Positions 1-5,140 of a DNA stretch of 5,140 nt are shown here, piece after piece. Positions within the stretch are counted from its first letter, which is position 1, and the number at the start of each line of letters is the position of its first letter. The stretch lies in NCBI GenBank assembly GCA_017613995.1, contig JAGACT010000088.1, forward strand, positions 1 through 5,140, in the 5' to 3' direction. The notes below the pieces were generated by a model, which was not told where the DNA came from, made no database searches, and saw nothing but the letters and a program-made list of their open reading frames with translations. The DNA comes from Eubacteriaceae bacterium. Its GTDB lineage: Bacteria > Bacillota > Clostridia > Eubacteriales > Anaerofustaceae. Position numbers and translations under genes: made by a program.

Positions 1-964
1 CGGTGTCCATCAGGATCCTGCTGTCCCCTCCGAGGCCGAAGGTATCGATGAATACCCCGGGCACCTGGGTGGCGTAGCGGCCTATCCTGATCCCCTTGGT
101 GGTGAAGGGCTTTTTGTCCCTGACGATGGATACATCGGTGGTGGTGCCTCCCATGTCCACTATAAGGCAGTTCTCCGCATCGGTGAGGACGTTTCCTCCC
201 ACTATGGAGGCCGCGGGCCCCGAAAGGATTGTCTTTACGGGATAAGTGAGGACCACTTCCATGTTCATGAGGCTGCCGTCGCTTCTGACCACCATCCTGC
301 CGGCCTTCACTCCCCTCTCATCCAGGGAGGTCTCCACCGCGTCGGTGAAATCCTTTACGGTGTTGAGGAGCCTGGCGTTGAGCCACGCGGTGGCTCCCCG
401 CTCCATCACGTTGAGGTCGTTGGCCAGTTCGTTTCCCATAACGAAGGGTACCCCGAAACGCCGGGTCAGTACCTCCCTGGCCCTCTTTTCTATCTCGCCA
501 CCGTTGCGGTGGGCGTATACTTCGGCCACCGCCAGGGCCTGGGCGTCCGAAAAGAATTCCGAGTTGTCCGCTATGACCCGCTCCCAGTCGGGATGATCCA
601 CCACGGTGCCGTCGTAGGTGGAATGGGAGTCTATGCACAGCACGTCCTCCGGCGAGAGGCCGTAGCGGCTGTCAGCCTTTATCCATTCCATTACGCTGTC
701 GGTGACCCCCACCAGGATCAGCTTGGCGCGGCTTCCCTTGTTTTCCACGCAGCAGTTGGTGGCAAGGGTGGTGGACAGGGATATCTGCACGGCGTCCCTG
801 AGATAACGCTCATCCACCATGTCCAGAGCGCTGTTGATGCATATCTTAAGGTCTTCCTTCGTGGTGGGAGTCTTTCCCTTGGAAAGGACCTTTCCCGAAG
901 TGAAGTCGTATACCACGATATCGGTGAAAGTGCCGCCGGTATCGATGCCTATCCCTATACTCAT
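1..964 (-). CDS. Hydantoinase/oxoprolinase (HyuA) family protein, N-terminal part; 3' end beyond left edge
   Basis: An open reading frame of 321 codons runs from an ATG at 964 off the left edge with no stop. Residues 7-15 read IDTGGTFTD, the phosphate-binding signature at the start of the Hydant_A_N domain. STTLATN at 64-70 matches the conserved TT-x-x-TN stretch of that domain. SGPAASIVGG at about 249-258 and VDMGGTTTDVSIV at 269-281 are hallmarks of the following Hydantoinase_A domain. Both domains have the actin/hexokinase-type ATPase fold. Family members hydrolyse cyclic amides such as hydantoins or 5-oxoproline with ATP, or act as carboxylase subunits, in the cytosol; the substrate here cannot be named. 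Full-length proteins usually have 500-700 residues, so roughly half is missing. The Shine-Dalgarno site is weak (GGGG at 973-976, 8 nt from the ATG). The start is supported because the IDTGGTFTD motif normally begins within the first ten residues. The gene is divergent from the isomerase gene. Confidence 0.93.
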   Translation of the reverse strand, partial: MSIGIGIDTGGTFTDIVVYDFTSGKVLSKGKTPTTKEDLKICINSALDMVDERYLRDAVQISLSTTLATNCCVENKGSRAKLILVGVTDSVMEWIKADSRYGLSPEDVLCIDSHSTYDGTVVDHPDWERVIADNSEFFSDAQALAVAEVYAHRNGGEIEKRAREVLTRRFGVPFVMGNELANDLNVMERGATAWLNARLLNTVKDFTDAVETSLDERGVKAGRMVVRSDGSLMNMEVVLTYPVKTILSGPAASIVGGNVLTDAENCLIVDMGGTTTDVSIVRDKKPFTTKGIRIGRYATQVPGVFIDTFGLGGDSRILMDT

Positions 965-989
965 AATGATTACCCCGCGATTCCGAAGA

Positions 990-1018
990 GGCACCGAACT
1001 AAAGTGAAACCCGGTGCC
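990..1018 (-). other. 7-bp inverted repeat in the predicted leader of the HyuA gene
   Basis: GGCACCG (990-996) and CGGTGCC (1012-1018) are perfect inverted repeats separated by 15 nt. They lie between the predicted -10 element (1030-1035) and the HyuA start codon at 964. In the minus-strand transcript the hairpin would sit almost at the 5' end. It has no U-run after it, so it is not an intrinsic terminator. It could be a repressor operator just downstream of the promoter, or a 5' hairpin that stabilises the message. The repeat itself is directly visible; the role is inference. Confidence 0.5.
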
Positions 1019-1029
1019 GTCATGGATAT

Positions 1030-1059
1030 ATTATATACAAGGGGAGATGTCTCTTGCAA
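1030..1059 (-). promoter_or_regulatory. Predicted sigma-A-type promoter of the HyuA gene
   Basis: On the minus strand TTGCAA (1054-1059, 4 of 6 to TTGACA) is followed after 18 bp by a perfect TATAAT (1030-1035). Transcription would start near 1023, giving a leader of about 60 nt before the ATG at 964. The leader carries the inverted repeat at 990-1018. The -10 match and the position in a divergent AT-rich spacer support the call; the -35 is only moderate. Confidence 0.55.
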
Positions 1060-1071
1060 CACCAAAATGAG

Positions 1072-1127
1072 TACAAATCGAAACAATGGCCCCGGAGCAT
1101 AAAATACAACTGCCTTTTCTATTTGTA
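1072..1127. repeat. Spaced inverted repeat TACAAAT / ATTTGTA in the divergent spacer
   Basis: TACAAAT (1072-1078) and its exact reverse complement ATTTGTA (1121-1127) are 42 bp apart, placed between the two divergent promoters. The distance of about 49 bp between corresponding positions is near five helical turns, which would suit two half-sites of a looping or dimeric regulator. Seven-base AT-rich matches can arise by chance in such a spacer, so this is only a weak candidate. Confidence 0.25.
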
Positions 1128-1179
1128 TTCGAAATATCCTTATTTTTAAACCTGTCGTAACAAAAGCGGAAGCGGCGTG

Positions 1180-1207
1180 TTCTCGCTCCAAGTATTTATG
1201 CTATACT
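1180..1207 (+). promoter_or_regulatory. Predicted extended -10 promoter of the isomerase gene
   Basis: TATACT at 1202-1207 matches 5 of 6 bases of the -10 consensus and is preceded directly by TGC (1199-1201), which makes it an extended -10 element. A weak -35-like TTCTCG lies at 1180-1185, 16 bp upstream. An extended -10 can work without a good -35. Transcription would start near 1214, giving a leader of about 35 nt before the ATG at 1250. A tandem duplication of AAGCGG (1164-1169 and 1170-1175) lies just upstream. Confidence 0.6.
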
Positions 1208-1238
1208 AATAAAAAACAAGATGCTGTTATCAGTATTT

Positions 1239-1243
1239 GGAGG
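1239..1243 (+). promoter_or_regulatory. Ribosome binding site of the isomerase gene
   Basis: GGAGG is a strong Shine-Dalgarno core, 6 nt upstream of the ATG at 1250. It fixes that ATG as the start and suggests efficient translation. Confidence 0.85.
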
Positions 1244-1249
1244 AACTTA

Positions 1250-2725
1250 ATGAACAATATACCTGAGGTAAAGCTGGGCATCATCGCGGTATCCCGCGAC
1301 TGTTTCCCCATCGGACTGTCAATAAAGAGAAGAGAAGCCATCGTAAAGGCTTACAAGGGCGATCTGTATGAATGTCCCGTGACAGTGGAAAACGAACTGG
1401 ACATGCTCAAGGCCCTTGAAGACGTGGAAAAGGCCGGCTGCAACGCCCTGACCGTTTTCCTCGGAAACTTCGGACCCGAGACCCCCGAGACCCTCATAGC
1501 CGAGAAGTTCGACGGGCCCGTCATGTACGTGGCCGCCGCCGAGGGCGACGGAAACCTGATCAACGGAAGAGGAGACGCCTTCTGCGGAATGCTCAACTGC
1601 TCCTACAACCTGGGCATGAGACACCTTAGCGCCTACATCCCCGAGTACCCCGTGGGAACAGCGGATGACATCGTTAAGATGATGGAGGAATTCATTCCCA
1701 TCGCCAGAGCCGTCATCGGCGTAAAGAACCTGAAGATCATAACCTTCGGTCCCCGTCCCCAGGACTTCTTCGCCTGCAACGCCCCCATCAAGGGACTCTA
1801 CGAGATGGGCATAGAGATAGAGGAAAACTCCGAGCTGGATCTTCTGGTGAGCTACCGCGCCCATGAGAAGGATGAGAGGATCCCCGAAGTATGCGCCGAC
1901 ATGGCAAAGGAAATGGGAGAAGGCAGATACTATCCCGAGATGCTGGAGAGAATGGCTCAGTTCGAGCTGACGCTCCTTGACTGGGCCGAGGCCCACAGGG
2001 GAGCGAGAAAGTACGTATGCTTCGCGGACAAGTGCTGGCCTGCGTTCCCCGAGCAGTTCGGCTTCGAGCCCTGCTTCGTGAACTCCCGCCTTGCTTCCCG
2101 CGGCATCCCCGTGAGCTGCGAAGTGGATATCTACGGTGCCCTGTCCGAGTACATCGGAGCCTGCGTATCCGCAGACGCTGTTACGCTTCTTGACATCAAT
2201 AACTCCGTGCCCGCATCCATGTGGCAGGAGAGCATCAGGGGCAAGTACGACTATGCCCTTACCGATACCTACATGTGCTTCCACTGCGGAAACACCCCCA
2301 GCTGCAAGATGTGCGCAGACCGCTCCATCAAGTACCAGCTGATCCAGCACCGTCTGCTGGAACCCCAGGACAGCGAGCCCGACTTCACGAGAGGCACCCT
2401 TGAGGGAGATATCGCCCCCGGCGAGATCACCTTCTACCGTCTCCAGTGCGACAGCGAAGGCGTCCTCAGAAGCTACATCGCCCAGGGCGAAGTCCTTCCC
2501 GTGGCCACCGGTTCCTTCGGCGGCATCGGAGTATTCGCCATCAGGGAGATGGGACGCTTCTACCGTCACGTGCTCATCGAAAAGCGTTTCCCGCATCACG
2601 GTGCCGTGGCATTCGGCCACTACGGAAAGTCCCTCTACGAAGTGTTCAAGCTTCTTGGAGTTAAGGATATTTCCTACAACAGGCCTGCCACCATCCCCTA
2701 TCCCAAGGAGAACCCATTCAAGTAA
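1250..2725 (+). CDS. L-fucose/L-arabinose isomerase superfamily protein (COG2407-like), substrate unknown
   Basis: The 491-residue protein is complete and cytosolic, with no signal peptide or membrane segment. Its plan follows the FucI/AraA superfamily of metal-dependent aldose-ketose isomerases: an N-terminal domain (about 1-165, opening with LGIIAVSRDCFP), a central domain starting near GPRPQDFF (167-174), and a C-terminal domain. CEVDIYGAL (from C290) and LLDINN (D315) fit the positions of the metal-binding Glu and Asp of L-fucose isomerase. FPHHGAVAFGH (447-457) supplies candidate C-terminal histidines, and H345 is another candidate ligand. These assignments rest on motif recognition, not alignment. 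The protein is shorter than E. coli FucI (about 590 residues) and close to AraA (about 500). FucI/AraA enzymes usually use Mn2+. A CxxC-x5-CxxC pattern spans 343-355. The gene stands alone, divergent from HyuA and followed by a terminator. It should not be named fucI or araA, because no kinase, aldolase or transporter gene is beside it. Confidence 0.88.
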   Translation: MNNIPEVKLGIIAVSRDCFPIGLSIKRREAIVKAYKGDLYECPVTVENELDMLKALEDVEKAGCNALTVFLGNFGPETPETLIAEKFDGPVMYVAAAEGDGNLINGRGDAFCGMLNCSYNLGMRHLSAYIPEYPVGTADDIVKMMEEFIPIARAVIGVKNLKIITFGPRPQDFFACNAPIKGLYEMGIEIEENSELDLLVSYRAHEKDERIPEVCADMAKEMGEGRYYPEMLERMAQFELTLLDWAEAHRGARKYVCFADKCWPAFPEQFGFEPCFVNSRLASRGIPVSCEVDIYGALSEYIGACVSADAVTLLDINNSVPASMWQESIRGKYDYALTDTYMCFHCGNTPSCKMCADRSIKYQLIQHRLLEPQDSEPDFTRGTLEGDIAPGEITFYRLQCDSEGVLRSYIAQGEVLPVATGSFGGIGVFAIREMGRFYRHVLIEKRFPHHGAVAFGHYGKSLYEVFKLLGVKDISYNRPATIPYPKENPFK

Positions 2726-2740
2726 ACCGCAAACTAACTC

Positions 2741-2766
2741 GGGGAGGCTCAGTCCTCCCCTTTTCC
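2741..2766 (+). terminator. Intrinsic terminator after the isomerase gene
   Basis: GGGGAGG (2741-2747), a 6-nt loop and CCTCCCC (2754-2760) form a perfect 7-bp GC-rich stem, followed by TTTTCC. It begins 15 nt after the TAA stop (2723-2725). The U-run is short, but stem strength and position fit termination of the isomerase transcript. Confidence 0.8.
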
Positions 2767-2876
2767 TTGAACTGAAATCCGAACTCTTCCCTATTTAGCA
2801 TCTTATCGTGTGGAAGACTATGAGGATGGAAAAAAAGTTTGAAACTAATCACATTATTAACATGGACTAAGAGCCT

Positions 2877-2905
2877 TTGATCTCACAACCACTCTCCGTT
2901 ATGTT
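2877..2905 (+). promoter_or_regulatory. Candidate promoter giving a leaderless membrane-protein transcript
   Basis: TTGATC (2877-2882, 4 of 6 to TTGACA), a 17-bp spacer and TATGTT (2900-2905, 4 of 6 to TATAAT) lie directly before the ATG at 2912. The usual start point 6-7 nt after the -10 would fall at 2911-2912, on or next to the start codon. The gene has no Shine-Dalgarno site, which agrees with a leaderless message. Neither hexamer is strong. The rest of 2767-2911 shows nothing else convincing. A second -35-like TTGAAA (2839-2844) has no suitable -10 at 16-18 bp. Confidence 0.4.
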
Positions 2906-2911
2906 CGAATT

Positions 2912-4390
2912 ATGATGAGAAGAACTGATATACTAAACACATTTTATGAGATAAGGGACAGCTGGAGGTCCGTAAAAAAGAAAGGCGACAGCCTTCCCGT
3001 GGACTGCTGCGAGAACGGATGCAGCGAGGAGCAGCTGGAGAACGCGGCAAAGAAGTTCGCGCCTGACCTTAAGATGGAAGAGATAGCTCTGTTCTTCGAT
3101 ACCACCATTTCCGGAACTGGCAAAACGGGCCTGATATTCACCGATACGGGTTTTTACAGCAGCGATCTGAACATCCTTAACAGAAAAGATCCCATATCCA
3201 TGCCCGTTCCCTACAGCAGCATAGAAAGAGTTGAATTCAGTGACGGGGAGGCCTTCTTCAGGATCTTTTTCAGAGACGGCACGGTAAAACAGGGAAACGG
3301 ATCCAATCTCACCCGCTTCATCGCCATGATGCTGAACAGGCTCTCGGAATTATCCGTAAACGATGAGGCGCCCTGCGAAGACGCCTCTAAGCCGCAGTTC
3401 AGGGAAAGCACAGTATACGAAGCGGCCCCGGAAAAGCTAGTCAGGGCATCACTGGCTTCCAGGGACGCCGCGGATAAGATAATCGGAGGCCTCCAGGACA
3501 GAGCCAGCGAAAGGGAAAAGAGGAAGGGACCGAAGGAAAGCATATTTGCACGCTTCGACGAGAAGCTCGATGAGGCCGAAGTATCGCTGCATGAGCGCTG
3601 CGCGTCCGCACTGAGCAAGGAAAAGCGCCGCGGGATACTCAGGACCCTGTTCATTGCAGAACTGGTTTTCATCGTCGTGTCGCTGATCATCAGCGGGGAT
3701 CCGAAAGGCCTCTTCTCCGAGATCTTCAGCTGTACCATGATAGGCACCGTCACGGACCTGATGCTCTCCCTGGCGGAGGGGGATCTTTCCTCCTTCATCG
3801 GATACGGCCTTTTCATGATGGCGGGACTCTCCTGCATCCTGGGATCAATGTTCGAGCTGGAGCTGGAGGATCTTAAGGTCAGAAGGTTCGGATACTTCCT
3901 GCACGTACTGCTGTTCACCTACGTCAGCGGACTGCTGCTGGTATATCTCTGGAAAGGGACTACAGCCGCGTACTCCTTCCTGGAGGGCATACCTTTCATA
4001 GGCTGGATCGCCACGGCAGCCGCCTTCGCGGTAAGCCTGCTGCTGATCATTCTTGCCGTAAGGGAACTGGCGGGGAACCTCAGGGAGATGCTCCTCAGCG
4101 TAGTGACGGGCATGTTCTTCATGCTGGGTCTGTCCGGCATATTGTATGTACTGGCCTCACCTCTCCTTAAGCTGATAATTCTTGTGGCGGGAAGGACCGA
4201 CCCGGCCTCCGTCGCCGGCATCCGCACTTCCCTCGAGGCCATGAGGGAAGTCATTTCCCGGGCCGATATCTCTTCGGGTCCCGTAAGGACCCTCATACAG
4301 GTCACCATGTTCTGCGGCTACGCCGCGGTATCAGCATTCAGGCGGGCCTGGAAGGACGTTAAGGAGAGGCGGGAATCAGTAAACAGCTGA
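2912..4390 (+). CDS. Multi-pass membrane protein with a probable N-terminal PH-like domain, function unknown
   Basis: The 492-residue protein has three parts. Residues 1-145 are soluble; 56-145 (ALFFDTTISGTGKTGLIFTDTGFY onward in shortened form: FFDTT...GLIFTDTGFY) have the beta-rich look of bacterial PH-like domains, with alternating strands through IERVEFSDGEAFFRIFF and a closing helix around TRFIAMMLNRL. Residues 150-240 are highly charged and probably helical (SEREKRKGPKES). Residues 242-475 hold about six hydrophobic segments: 242-260, 294-313, 326-347, 361-383, 393-426 (possibly two) and 458-475. The basic tail RRAWKDVKERR probably lies in the cytoplasm, as should the N-terminal domain, since there is no signal peptide. 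Three cysteines cluster at 32, 33 and 37. The start is one of two adjacent ATGs (2912 or 2915); no start codon lies in frame upstream before the TAA at 2858, and there is no Shine-Dalgarno site. I do not recognise a named family. The PH-like domain could anchor or sense at the membrane, which is inference only. Confidence 0.85.
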   Translation: MMRRTDILNTFYEIRDSWRSVKKKGDSLPVDCCENGCSEEQLENAAKKFAPDLKMEEIALFFDTTISGTGKTGLIFTDTGFYSSDLNILNRKDPISMPVPYSSIERVEFSDGEAFFRIFFRDGTVKQGNGSNLTRFIAMMLNRLSELSVNDEAPCEDASKPQFRESTVYEAAPEKLVRASLASRDAADKIIGGLQDRASEREKRKGPKESIFARFDEKLDEAEVSLHERCASALSKEKRRGILRTLFIAELVFIVVSLIISGDPKGLFSEIFSCTMIGTVTDLMLSLAEGDLSSFIGYGLFMMAGLSCILGSMFELELEDLKVRRFGYFLHVLLFTYVSGLLLVYLWKGTTAAYSFLEGIPFIGWIATAAAFAVSLLLIILAVRELAGNLREMLLSVVTGMFFMLGLSGILYVLASPLLKLIILVAGRTDPASVAGIRTSLEAMREVISRADISSGPVRTLIQVTMFCGYAAVSAFRRAWKDVKERRESVNS

Positions 4391-4404
4391 TACAGCTCTG
4401 CACT

Positions 4405-4432
4405 AAAAAAGAGCGTACAAACGCTCTTTTTT
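4405..4432. terminator. Bidirectional intrinsic terminator between convergent genes
   Basis: GAGCGT (4411-4416), loop ACAA and ACGCTC (4421-4426) form a perfect 6-bp core, extended by six A (4405-4410) facing six T (4427-4432). Each strand therefore ends its hairpin with a U-run. It lies 14 nt past the TGA of the membrane protein and 116 nt past the stop of the opposing flavoprotein gene, so it can serve both. Confidence 0.93.
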
Positions 4433-4460
4433 GATATCTTAAGTTCAGCACGTGCATCCA

Positions 4461-4505
4461 ATACAGACGGGATCCCCCTCCGACGATATCGAAGGGCATC
4501 TGTAT
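4461..4505 (-). other. Possible RNA stem-loop in the 3' untranslated region of the flavoprotein transcript
   Basis: Read on the minus strand, ATACAGATG (4505-4497) pairs with CGTCTGTAT (4469-4461) as a 9-bp stem with one G-U pair. Inside it CCCTTCG (4496-4490) pairs with CGGAGGG (4482-4476) as 7 bp with one G-U pair, a 7-nt loop and a 6-nt one-sided bulge GGATCC. On the plus strand both wobbles become A-C mismatches, so the fold favours minus-strand RNA, which is the 3' untranslated part of the flavoprotein message. The rest of 4433-4548 holds only small palindromes (GCACGTGC at 4448-4455; GTCC/GGAC at 4532-4545) and no gene. The role is unknown. Confidence 0.4.
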
Positions 4506-4548
4506 CGTCATGTAAGGTTGTGACACCAGCTGTCCGGCTTAGGACATA

Positions 4549-5140
4549 CTACCAGGGAGTTTTCGCCATCTCGCTTCCGAGAGCGAAGGCTTCCTTGATC
4601 TTCTCCCCGAAATGTTCGTCGTGGTAGGCCTTCTTGGCATCCGGATCGAACATGCTCCAGCCGTAGGGCGAGTAATCGTTCACCTGAAGAGTATTTCCGG
4701 CCACAAGAAGCTTCGTGTTTCCCACGAAGGTCCCCAGGGATCTCTGGTATCCCTCCAGGAGCTTGTCGTAACCGTTTTTCTCGTACATCTCCTCGTTGCA
4801 GTTGCTGGTCATGATAAAGAGCACCGGGATCGGCCTGTCATTGTAGGTCCTCAGTTCCTTCTTGTAGGTCAGGGACTGGAACACCAGTCTTTCGTACAGG
4901 GCCCTGAGGCCGGAAGAGATGTTGCCCAGATAATTGGGAGTGCCCAGGATAACTCCGTCGGCTTCCCTCATGGCGTCCAGGATGGGAGTAAGGCCGTCTT
5001 TGCACGCGCACTTTCCGAGGCTCGCCTCTTTCTTGCATCCGAAGCATGAGATGCATCCGGTGAACTTCTCCTGCCTGTACAGGTCAAAGTAAATGATCTC
5101 AGCTCCTTCGGACTCCGCTCCCTTTGCGGCCTCCTTCACC
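4549..5140 (-). CDS. Flavodoxin-fold NAD(P)H-dependent FMN oxidoreductase, partial; N-terminus beyond right edge
   Basis: The frame ends at TAG (4549-4551) and stays open to the right edge, giving 196 visible residues. The GTG codon at the edge (5137-5139) is not a credible start: the usual first beta-strand and FMN-phosphate loop (of the type GSPRxxGNT) are missing, and the visible part begins inside the first helix. About 20-30 residues are lost. GTPNYLGNISSGLRALYERL, about 85-105 residues from the visible start, is the typical flavin-contacting loop of NADPH-dependent FMN reductases and iron-sulfur flavoproteins. A cysteine cluster comes earlier, GCISCFGC at visible residues 28-35, then C44 and C46. 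In iron-sulfur flavoproteins a similar compact cluster binds a 4Fe-4S centre; many relatives with the same motif lack one. The expected role is cytosolic flavin-dependent reduction of an unknown acceptor. The gene converges with the membrane-protein gene and shares its terminator. Confidence 0.88.
   Translation of the reverse strand, partial: VKEAAKGAESEGAEIIYFDLYRQEKFTGCISCFGCKKEASLGKCACKDGLTPILDAMREADGVILGTPNYLGNISSGLRALYERLVFQSLTYKKELRTYNDRPIPVLFIMTSNCNEEMYEKNGYDKLLEGYQRSLGTFVGNTKLLVAGNTLQVNDYSPYGWSMFDPDAKKAYHDEHFGEKIKEAFALGSEMAKTPW

Noticed and set aside
970..1191. A 73-codon minus-strand frame in the divergent spacer
   Set aside because: It spans the predicted HyuA promoter and leader hairpin, has no good ribosome binding site, and shows no recognisable domain.
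1319..2620. A 433-codon open frame antisense to the isomerase gene
   Set aside because: It lies wholly within a well-supported gene, its protein has no recognisable motif, and such long antisense frames are common opposite GC-rich genes with biased third positions.
2820..2870. A 16-codon open frame starting ATG AGG ATG before the membrane-protein gene
   Set aside because: A GGAAG lies only 3 nt upstream, the peptide has no run of repeated residues that would suggest an attenuator, and no alternative hairpins follow it.
3109..3129. GTGKTG in the membrane protein, resembling a Walker A ATP-binding loop
   Set aside because: Walker A needs a glycine five positions before the GK; here that residue is threonine 65. 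The segment also sits in a PH-like beta context with no Walker B motif.
3211..4308. Two antisense open frames (235 and 129 codons) opposite the membrane-protein gene
   Set aside because: They are serine- and arginine-rich, low-information translations, which is typical of shadow frames; the plus-strand frame has coherent membrane helices.
4385..4397. AGCTG-ATA-CAGCT small hairpin over the stop codon of the membrane-protein gene
   Set aside because: It has only 5 bp and no U-run, and a far stronger terminator follows at 4405-4432.
5137..5139. GTG at the right edge as the start of the flavoprotein gene
   Set aside because: The conserved first strand and FMN-phosphate loop would be missing, so the true start must lie beyond the window.

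Overview
The window carries four protein-coding genes, two of them cut by the window edges. In order they are: the 5' part of a HyuA-type hydantoinase/oxoprolinase gene (minus strand, runs off the left edge); a complete gene of the L-fucose/L-arabinose isomerase superfamily (plus strand); a complete gene for a multi-pass membrane protein of unknown function (plus strand); and most of a flavodoxin-fold NAD(P)H:FMN oxidoreductase with a cysteine cluster (minus strand, N-terminus off the right edge). I see no mobile elements, CRISPR arrays, tRNAs or rRNAs.

The likely source is an anaerobic Bacillota (Clostridia-like) bacterium. This is inferred from the gene types (HyuA subfamily, COG2407-like isomerase, cysteine-rich flavoprotein), a GGAGG Shine-Dalgarno site, sigma-A-type promoters and compact intrinsic terminators. 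The coding regions are GC-rich, while the spacers, above all 965-1249 and 2766-2911, are clearly AT-richer. No marker gene allows a firmer placement.

Layout: 1-964 is the HyuA N-terminal half. The spacer 965-1249 is divergent and holds a promoter for each neighbour plus a 7-bp hairpin in the predicted hyuA leader. 1250-2725 is the isomerase, closed by a GC-rich terminator at 2741-2766. In 2767-2911 I see only a candidate promoter, whose start point would fall on or next to the ATG of the membrane protein (2912-4390). A 12-bp A/T-flanked hairpin at 4405-4432 can stop transcription from both sides, because the membrane protein and the flavoprotein converge on it. 4433-4548 is the 3' region of the flavoprotein transcript and contains a second possible RNA structure.

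Each gene appears to be its own transcription unit within this window. The only plausible co-regulated pair is the divergent HyuA/isomerase pair, which could serve one catabolic route, but nothing in the sequence names the substrate. The membrane protein is the least understood gene. No complete new system can be demonstrated here. The most interesting leads are the possible Cys4 knuckle inside the isomerase, the possible leaderless start of the membrane protein, and the untranslated RNA structures.
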